A DNA stretch of 20,869 nt from CAIKZZ01 sp035524595 (GTDB lineage: Bacteria; Pseudomonadota; Gammaproteobacteria; Steroidobacterales; Steroidobacteraceae), in assembly GCA_035524595.1 (NCBI GenBank), contig DATKOP010000063.1, positions 1 through 20,869 of the forward strand, read 5' to 3'. The notes under the pieces are model-generated. The model saw only the letters and a list, made by a program, of their open reading frames with translations. It had not been told where the DNA came from and did not search any database. Each line of letters begins with the position of its first letter. Positions within the stretch are counted from its first letter, which is position 1. Shown here piece by piece: positions 16,060 through 20,869 of the stretch. Position numbers and translations under genes: made by a program.

Positions 16060-16088
16060 GCCGCGCGGCCGCGCCGCGGCGGCTCAGC
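16055..16088. terminator. Probable bidirectional terminator, 10-bp inverted repeat spanning both stop codons
   Basis: GCTGAGCCGC (16055-16064) and GCGGCTCAGC (16079-16088) are perfect reverse complements with a 14-nt GC-only loop. The left arm contains the TGA of the plus-strand kinase gene (16057-16059) and the right arm contains, on the other strand, the TGA of the convergent ABC permease gene (16084-16086). The stem works identically for both transcripts. There is no U-tract, so termination would be stem-driven or the element may instead protect 3' ends. Confidence 0.55.
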
Positions 16089-17262
16089 CGAGGATGCGCT
16101 CGCGCGCGTACAGCCGCGCCGCGATCCAGGCCAGCAGCGCGCCGATCGCGAGCGTCGCGCCCACCGACAGCGACACGTGCAGCGCGCCCGGCGCCTCGCC
16201 GCGCAGCAGCGCCTGGATCAGCAGGTGCTGGCTCAGCGAGGGCACCCACATGAGCGCGGTGCGGCTCGGCACCTGGTAGAGGGAAGCGAAGATGATCGGC
16301 AGCGTCGGCACCAGCAGCACCGCCGCGAGCCAGCTCTGCGCCTCGCGGTAGGTGCGGGTGAACGAGGCGACGATGGTCATCAGCGACGAGCCCACCAGCA
16401 CGAACGGCAGCATCACGGCGAAGATCGCGAGCGCGACGCCGGGGCCGAGGTTGAGCGCCATGCCGACCGTGTCGAGCCGCACGAAGCGCAGGCTGAGGGC
16501 GAAGGCCGCGAGGTTGAGCAGCAGCGACAGCGCCATGTAGACGCCGGCCGCGAGGATCTTGCCGTACACGAGCGCGCGGCGCGCCACCGGCAGCGTCAGC
16601 AGCGGCTCGAGCGAGCCGCGCTCGCGCTCGCCGGCGGTAGTATCGATCGCGACGTACAGGCCGCCCATCAGCGTCGCGAACACCACGAAATAGCTCAGCA
16701 TCCCGAGCAGCGCGAGCGCGCGCGCCGCCGGCGTCGACACGTCGACCTCGTCGACCGCCACCGGCTGCATCAGGAGCGGCGACAGGCCGCGCGCCTGCAG
16801 CCGCCAGGCCGCGATCTGGCCGCCGTAGGCGCGCAGCAGCGCCTCGGCGCGCGCCCGGTCGCCGCTCGCGCTGGTGTCGGAGGTGTCGGTGTAGAGCCGC
16901 ACCCCGGCCGGCTCGCCGGCGCGCAGCCGCGCGCCGTAGTTGTCGGGGATCACCAGCACCAGCCGGCTGCTGCGGCTGCGGACCGCGGCGGCGGCGGCCG
17001 CCGCGCCGCCGGGGAGCTCGCTGACCTTGACGCCCTCGCGCTCGAGGAACGCGACCAGGTTCGGCGCGGCGCTCCGGCCCGCCACCTGCAGCTCGAGCGC
17101 CTGCTCGGCGCGCTCGCGGCCGCGCTCCAGCGTCAGGTTCATCATCAGGCCGAACAGCAGCGGGCCGCCAAGCGGGCCGATCACCAGCGCCGACAGGAGC
17201 GTGCGCCGGTCGCGCGCGTTCTCGAGCAGCTCCTTGAGGAACACCGTCCAGAGCGCGCGCAT
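16084..17262 (-). CDS. ABC-2 type transporter permease (NatB-like)
   Basis: This 392-residue inner-membrane protein is the channel half of an ABC exporter. It begins RALWTVFLKELLENARDRRTLL, a cytoplasmic lead-in typical of NatB-like permeases, then has TM1 (about 21-42), a large extracytoplasmic domain (about 45-200), and five further membrane segments grouped in the C-terminal half. The GERERGSLEPLLTLPV stretch after TM2 is a common cytoplasmic motif of this permease type. The start at 17262 overlaps the stop of the ATPase gene by one base (TGATG), which means coupled translation; the frame open to 17394 is inside the ATPase gene. The exported substrate is unknown; Na+ export is known for NatAB of Bacillus, but this cannot be assumed here. 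Confidence 0.88.
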   Translation of the reverse strand: MRALWTVFLKELLENARDRRTLLSALVIGPLGGPLLFGLMMNLTLERGRERAEQALELQVAGRSAAPNLVAFLEREGVKVSELPGGAAAAAAAVRSRSSRLVLVIPDNYGARLRAGEPAGVRLYTDTSDTSASGDRARAEALLRAYGGQIAAWRLQARGLSPLLMQPVAVDEVDVSTPAARALALLGMLSYFVVFATLMGGLYVAIDTTAGERERGSLEPLLTLPVARRALVYGKILAAGVYMALSLLLNLAAFALSLRFVRLDTVGMALNLGPGVALAIFAVMLPFVLVGSSLMTIVASFTRTYREAQSWLAAVLLVPTLPIIFASLYQVPSRTALMWVPSLSQHLLIQALLRGEAPGALHVSLSVGATLAIGALLAWIAARLYARERILG

Positions 17263-17987
17263 CAGCCGGCCCCGGTGCCGAGCGCGGCGACGAAGGCGTC
17301 CTCGAGCGAGCCGCCCGGCACCTGCGCGCGCAGCGCCTCGGGCGTGCCGCGCGCCACCACCCGGCCATGCGCGACGATGACGATCTCGTCGCACAGCGCC
17401 GAGACCTCCTGCATCACGTGGCTCGAGAACAGCAGGCAGTGGCCGGCGTCGCGCAGCCGGCGGATCAGGTCGCGCAGGTTGCGCGTCGCGAGCACGTCGA
17501 GGCCGTTGGTCGGCTCGTCGAGCACCACGTTCGCCGGGCTGTGCACCAGCGCCCGCGCCAGCGCCACCTTGAGGCGCTCGCCCTGCGAGAAGCCCTTGGT
17601 GCGCCGCGCGAGCAGCGCGCCGAGGTCCAGCAGCTCCGCGAGCTCGTCGATGCGCCGCTCGAGCGCCCGGCCCGCCATGCCGTGCAGCGTGCCGAAGTAG
17701 CGGATGTTCTCGCGCGCGGTCAGCAGCGGGTAGACGCCGGCGTTGTGCGGCAGCACGCCGAGCCGCGCGAGCGCGGCGCGGCGCTCGGTGGCGACGTCGA
17801 GGCCGTCGACCAGCGCGCGGCCGCGATCCGGGGTCAGGACGCCGTACAGCAGCCTGAGCGTCGTGCTCTTGCCGGCGCCGTTCGGGCCGAGCAGCGCCGT
17901 GACGCGCGCATCGGCCGCCTCGAGGCTCACCTCGCGCACCGCCTCGACCGGGCCGAAACGCTTGGCGAGCGACTCGAGCCGGATCAC
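17262..17987 (-). CDS. ABC transporter ATP-binding protein (NatA-like)
   Basis: This 241-residue cytoplasmic ATPase powers the neighbouring permease. Motifs in order: Walker A GPNGAGKS (34-41), a Q-loop region reading LPHNAGVYPLLT in which no Gln is seen at the usual place, the signature FSQGE (133-137; a variant of LSGGQ), Walker B VVLDEP (154-159) with catalytic E158, the D-loop GLD, and the H-loop SSH (H190). I choose the GTG at 17985-17987 as start: it overlaps the upstream hydrolase stop in a GTGA tetranucleotide and leaves VIRLESLAKRFG as the expected first strand. The gene also overlaps the permease start by one base. Three genes therefore form a tight operon. Confidence 0.92.
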   Translation of the reverse strand: MIRLESLAKRFGPVEAVREVSLEAADARVTALLGPNGAGKSTTLRLLYGVLTPDRGRALVDGLDVATERRAALARLGVLPHNAGVYPLLTARENIRYFGTLHGMAGRALERRIDELAELLDLGALLARRTKGFSQGERLKVALARALVHSPANVVLDEPTNGLDVLATRNLRDLIRRLRDAGHCLLFSSHVMQEVSALCDEIVIVAHGRVVARGTPEALRAQVPGGSLEDAFVAALGTGAG

Positions 17988-19483
17988 GGCGCCGGCCCCG
18001 CGAGGTCGATGACGAACGGCGGCGCGGCTGCCGACTCGAGGCAGCGGGCGTCGAGGCCGCGCGCGGTGCCGGCCTCGAGGAAGCGCGCGATCAGCCGCGG
18101 CGCGCAGCCGACCATGAACTGGCCGTGGCCCTGGCCGCGGACGACGACGTGCAGCCGGTCGCTGAAGCCCTCGGCGGCGCGCGCCGCGTACGCGGGCGGC
18201 GTCACCGGGTCCGCCTCGCCCGACAGCAGCAGCGCCGGCACGGCGGTCGCGAGCGGCGCGTGCAGGTCCGGGTCGACGACGCCCGCCGGCCAGCCCTCGC
18301 ACAGCGCCGCCAGGCCGTCGAGCTGCTGGCTGCCGAGGTAGGTCGCCGCGAGCCGCGCGCGGTCGATGCTGCCGGCCGCCGGCGCGTCCTCGGTGCAGCT
18401 GACCGCGGCGTTCATGCCGTAGGCGAGCTGCGCGTCGAGGTGCGCGCCGAGCAGCAGCAGCTGCGCGGCGAGCGGCGCGTCGTCGCCGCGTGCGGCACGG
18501 TCGAGCAGCAGGGGCAGCAGCGCGGTGGTGCTGCCGTGGTAGTTCAGCAGCCGCACCGCGCCGGCGAGCGCGCTCGCGTCGAACTCGAGCGTGCGCGGCG
18601 CGCCGCTCGACGGATCCGGCAGCGTCAGCCGCCGCGGCCGGCGGCCGAGCTCGGCGCGCAGCGCCGCGAAGCGCGACGCGAGCTCCGGGAAGGCGTGCTC
18701 GCAGGCCTGGTCCGCGCGGCAGCGCGCGAACGCGAGCTCGAGCGCGCGCTCGGCGTTCTGCGGCGTGTCGGCCAGCAGGCTGGCATCCGGCGGCAGCACG
18801 CCGTCGAGCACCACGGCGCGGACGCGCCCGGGGTAGCGCCGCAGGTAGTGCTGCACGACGCGCGTGCCGTACGAGATGCCGTACAGGCTGATGCGCTCGG
18901 CGCCGAGCGCCGCGCGCACCGCGTCGAGGTCCTGGACCGCGACGCTGGTCGTGTAGAACTGCGGCCGGCCGGCGAGGCCGCGCCGGCAGGCCGCCGAGAG
19001 CTCGCGGATCCGCGCCGGCGCCGGCGTCGCGACCTCGAAGTCCGGCGGGAAGTCGCACTGCAGCCGGTTCGAGCCGCCGGTGCCGCGCTGGTCGAGCAGC
19101 ACGACGTCGTGGCTGCGCTGCGCAGGGGCGAAGGCGCTCGCGTAGCTGGCGTAGAAGTCGGTCGCCGCCTGGCCGGGCCCGCCGGCGACGATGAACAGCG
19201 GCTCGCGGGTCCGGTGCCGGTCGAGCGCCCGGATGACCGCGACCCTGAGCGCGATCGACCGGCCGCCCGGCGCGGCCGGGTCCTCGGCGACCGTGAGCGT
19301 GCCGCAGCGCGCGGCCAGCGAGCCGAGCCCGGCCGGATGCTCCAGGCGGCAGTCCTCGAGCGGCAGCGCCGCGGGCGCCGCCGCCGCCGGGCCCGGCGCG
19401 GCCAGCGCGGCCGCGAGCGCGACGAGCGCGGCACGCAGGCGCAGCGCCGGCAGGCGGAGGTCGGGAGGGCGCGGCGCGGGCAT
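17984..19483 (-). CDS. Exported alpha/beta hydrolase, tripeptidyl-aminopeptidase / proline iminopeptidase type (S33)
   Basis: The 499-residue product is a secreted or periplasmic serine hydrolase of the S33 peptidase type with a TAP-like C-terminal part. The N-terminus has Arg residues followed by an Ala-rich hydrophobic stretch (about 17-36), consistent with a signal peptide ending near AAAAPA. The oxyanion loop is GGPGQ (101-105), then DQRGTGGS (131-138). Catalytic residues: Ser204 in GISYG, Asp425 in GEADP and His453 in GQGHG. Known relatives cleave N-terminal amino acids or tripeptides, though some hydrolyse esters or lactams. It is the first gene of the operon with the ABC ATPase and permease, overlapping the ATPase by 4 bp, so a link between peptide cleavage outside and the transporter is plausible. 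It is divergent from mnmG (54-bp gap). Confidence 0.88.
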   Translation of the reverse strand: MPAPRPPDLRLPALRLRAALVALAAALAAPGPAAAAPAALPLEDCRLEHPAGLGSLAARCGTLTVAEDPAAPGGRSIALRVAVIRALDRHRTREPLFIVAGGPGQAATDFYASYASAFAPAQRSHDVVLLDQRGTGGSNRLQCDFPPDFEVATPAPARIRELSAACRRGLAGRPQFYTTSVAVQDLDAVRAALGAERISLYGISYGTRVVQHYLRRYPGRVRAVVLDGVLPPDASLLADTPQNAERALELAFARCRADQACEHAFPELASRFAALRAELGRRPRRLTLPDPSSGAPRTLEFDASALAGAVRLLNYHGSTTALLPLLLDRAARGDDAPLAAQLLLLGAHLDAQLAYGMNAAVSCTEDAPAAGSIDRARLAATYLGSQQLDGLAALCEGWPAGVVDPDLHAPLATAVPALLLSGEADPVTPPAYAARAAEGFSDRLHVVVRGQGHGQFMVGCAPRLIARFLEAGTARGLDARCLESAAAPPFVIDLAGPAP

Positions 19484-19489
19484 CGGCGC

Positions 19490-19519
19490 ATTGTTTCATC
19501 CCGGCCGGCCGGCCGCCAA
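19490..19519 (-). promoter_or_regulatory. Candidate promoter of the hydrolase-ABC operon
   Basis: On the minus strand TTGGCG (19519-19514) and AACAAT (19495-19490) are spaced by 18 bp and each match four of six consensus bases. Six bases separate the -10-like box from the ATG at 19483, so the transcript could be leaderless; no convincing Shine-Dalgarno is present. The spacer is a (CCGG)n-like run. Confidence 0.4.
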
Positions 19520-19524
19520 CCGGC

Positions 19525-19530
19525 TAAAAT
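19525..19530 (+). promoter_or_regulatory. -10-like box directly before mnmG
   Basis: TAAAAT (five of six consensus bases) is followed by CCCGCGC and the ATG at 19538, so transcription would start at or next to the start codon. A -35 is not visible at the normal distance (all CCGG repeats); TTGTTT at 19491 is too far (28 bp). Confidence 0.4.
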
Positions 19531-19537
19531 CCCGCGC

Positions 19538-20869
19538 ATGCGCTATCCCGAGTCCTTCGACGTCCTGGTGGTCGGCGGCGGCCACGCCGGCACCGAGGCG
19601 GCGCTCGCCGCTGCCCGCAGCGGCGCGCGCACGCTGCTCGTCACGCACAGCGTCGAGACGCTCGGCGCGATGAGCTGCAATCCCGCCATCGGCGGCATCG
19701 GCAAGAGCCACCTGGTGCGCGAGATCGACGCGCTCGGCGGCGCGATGGCGCGCGCCGCCGACCGTGCAGCGATCCAGCTGCGGGTGCTGAACGCGAGCAG
19801 GGGCCCGGCGGTGCGCGCGACGCGCGCCCAGGCCGACCGCGCGCTGTACCGGCGCGCGGTGCGGGCGCTGCTCGAGAACCAGCCGCGGCTCGCGATCTTC
19901 CAGCAGGAGATCGCCGACCTCGTGGTCGCGGGCGGCCGCGTCGCGGGCGCCGTGACCGTGACCGGGGTGCGGTTCGACGCGCCGTGCGTCGTGCTCACCG
20001 CCGGCACCTTCCTCGGCGGCCGGATCCACGTCGGCCTCGAGCAGACGAGCGGAGGCCGCGCCGGCGACCCGGCCTCCACCCGTCTCGCGGCACGGCTGCG
20101 GGAGCTCCTGCCGCGCGTCGGGCGGCTGAAGACCGGCACGCCGCCGCGCATCGACGGCAAGAGCGTCGACTTCTCGCTGCTGACGCCGCAGTGGAGCGAT
20201 CGGCCGCTGCCGGTGCTCTCGTACCTCGGGCGCGCCGCGGACCACCCGCGCCAGGTGCCGTGCCACATCACCGCGACCAACGCGCGCACCCACGCGCTGA
20301 TCCGCGCGGCCACCGACCGCTCGCCGCTGTACACCGGCCGGATCGAGGGCGTCGGCCCGCGCTACTGCCCGTCCATCGAGGACAAGGTGGTGCGCTTCGC
20401 CGAGCGCGGCTCGCACCAGATCTTCGTCGAGCCGGAGGGTCTCGACACCAACGAGCTCTACCCGAACGGCATCTCCACCAGCCTGCCGTTCGACGTGCAG
20501 CTCGAGTTCGTGCGCAGCATCCGCGGCTTCGAGCGCGCGCACCTGACGCGGCCGGGCTACGCGATCGAGTACGACTTCTTCGATCCGCGCGACCTCGAGT
20601 ACTCGCTCAGGACGCGCTCGCTCGAGGGCCTGTACCTCGCCGGCCAGATCAACGGCACGACCGGCTACGAGGAGGCCGCGGCGCAGGGCCTCATCGCCGG
20701 GCTCAACGCCGCGCGCGCGGCGCGCGGCCTCGCGCCGTGGTGGCCGAAGCGCGCCGAGGCCTACATCGGCGTGATGCTCGACGACCTCGTCACGCGCGGC
20801 GCGCCGGAGCCCTACCGGATGTTCACCAGCCGCGCCGAGTACCGCCTCAGCCTGCGCGAGGACAACGCC
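19538..20869 (+). CDS. mnmG: tRNA uridine-34 5-carboxymethylaminomethyl synthesis enzyme MnmG (GidA), 3' end missing
   Basis: MnmG works with MnmE to modify the wobble uridine of certain tRNAs, using FAD, NADH and methylenetetrahydrofolate. 444 codons are present and the frame runs to the window edge; the family is about 630 residues, so roughly the C-terminal 180 are missing. The FAD dinucleotide-binding motif is GGGHAG (13-18). SCNPAIGGIGKSHLVREIDALGG follows in two overlapping parts at about 46-70. Both family signatures are present: GPRYCPSIEDK from 273 and AGQINGTTGYEEAAAQG from 368. The start gives the usual N-terminus YPESFDVLVVGGG. No clear Shine-Dalgarno; a TAAAAT box is 7 bp upstream. 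This is a core housekeeping gene, and its presence argues that the T6SS cluster sits on the chromosome. Confidence 0.97.
   Translation, partial: MRYPESFDVLVVGGGHAGTEAALAAARSGARTLLVTHSVETLGAMSCNPAIGGIGKSHLVREIDALGGAMARAADRAAIQLRVLNASRGPAVRATRAQADRALYRRAVRALLENQPRLAIFQQEIADLVVAGGRVAGAVTVTGVRFDAPCVVLTAGTFLGGRIHVGLEQTSGGRAGDPASTRLAARLRELLPRVGRLKTGTPPRIDGKSVDFSLLTPQWSDRPLPVLSYLGRAADHPRQVPCHITATNARTHALIRAATDRSPLYTGRIEGVGPRYCPSIEDKVVRFAERGSHQIFVEPEGLDTNELYPNGISTSLPFDVQLEFVRSIRGFERAHLTRPGYAIEYDFFDPRDLEYSLRTRSLEGLYLAGQINGTTGYEEAAAQGLIAGLNAARAARGLAPWWPKRAEAYIGVMLDDLVTRGAPEPYRMFTSRAEYRLSLREDNA

Noticed and set aside
19500..19516. CCGG tandem repeat between the hydrolase gene and mnmG
   Set aside because: Only about four short units; expected by chance in this composition and best seen as a promoter spacer.

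Overview
The window is very GC-rich (by eye well over 70 %, with G or C at almost every third codon position) and densely coding. The gene families (a gamma/beta-type T6SS operon, a NatAB-like ABC operon next to mnmG, azoR-pirin) suggest a high-GC gammaproteobacterium, perhaps of the Xanthomonadales/Steroidobacter type. That assignment is an inference; there is no rRNA or other firm taxonomic marker.

Layout. (1) 1-237: the end of an unidentified gene whose tail resembles a CHAP-type amidase. (2) 379-10316: a six-gene plus-strand operon for the membrane-complex and regulatory half of a type VI secretion system: tagH/fha, tssJ, tssK, tssL (with an OmpA domain), tssM and a tagF-pppA fusion. TssJ, TssL and TssM form the envelope complex, TssK links it to the baseplate, and TagH plus TagF-PppA belong to the threonine-phosphorylation switch. 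The sheath, tube, spike and ClpV genes and the partner kinase PpkA are not in the window. (3) 10344-11135 (minus): an exported DUF4412-like protein that converges on the T6SS operon. (4) 11311-13798: a LysR-type regulator (minus) divergent from azoR and pirin (plus). The short AT-rich gap between them carries two ATC-N9-GAT operator-like sites and a 5'-leader hairpin over the azoR Shine-Dalgarno. (5) 13846-16059: a membrane hybrid histidine kinase with two receivers and a degenerate ATP site. (6) 16084-19483 (minus): a tightly overlapping operon of an exported alpha/beta hydrolase (tripeptidyl-aminopeptidase type), an ABC ATPase and an ABC-2 permease. (7) 19538 to the end: mnmG (gidA), cut by the window edge.

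The T6SS is a known system. I see no mobile element, tRNA, rRNA or CRISPR array. The points most worth a second look are: Thr14 of TssL in a probable PpkA/Fha phospho-switch; the symmetric LysR-box pair plus SD-masking hairpin in front of azoR; the hybrid kinase with altered N- and G1-boxes; a 10-bp inverted repeat that contains the stop codons of two convergent genes; three genes whose -10-like boxes sit 6-7 nt before the ATG (possible leaderless transcripts); and a bias for AGG Arg codons directly after CTC Leu codons. The very long open frames antisense to the T6SS genes are GC-composition artefacts.
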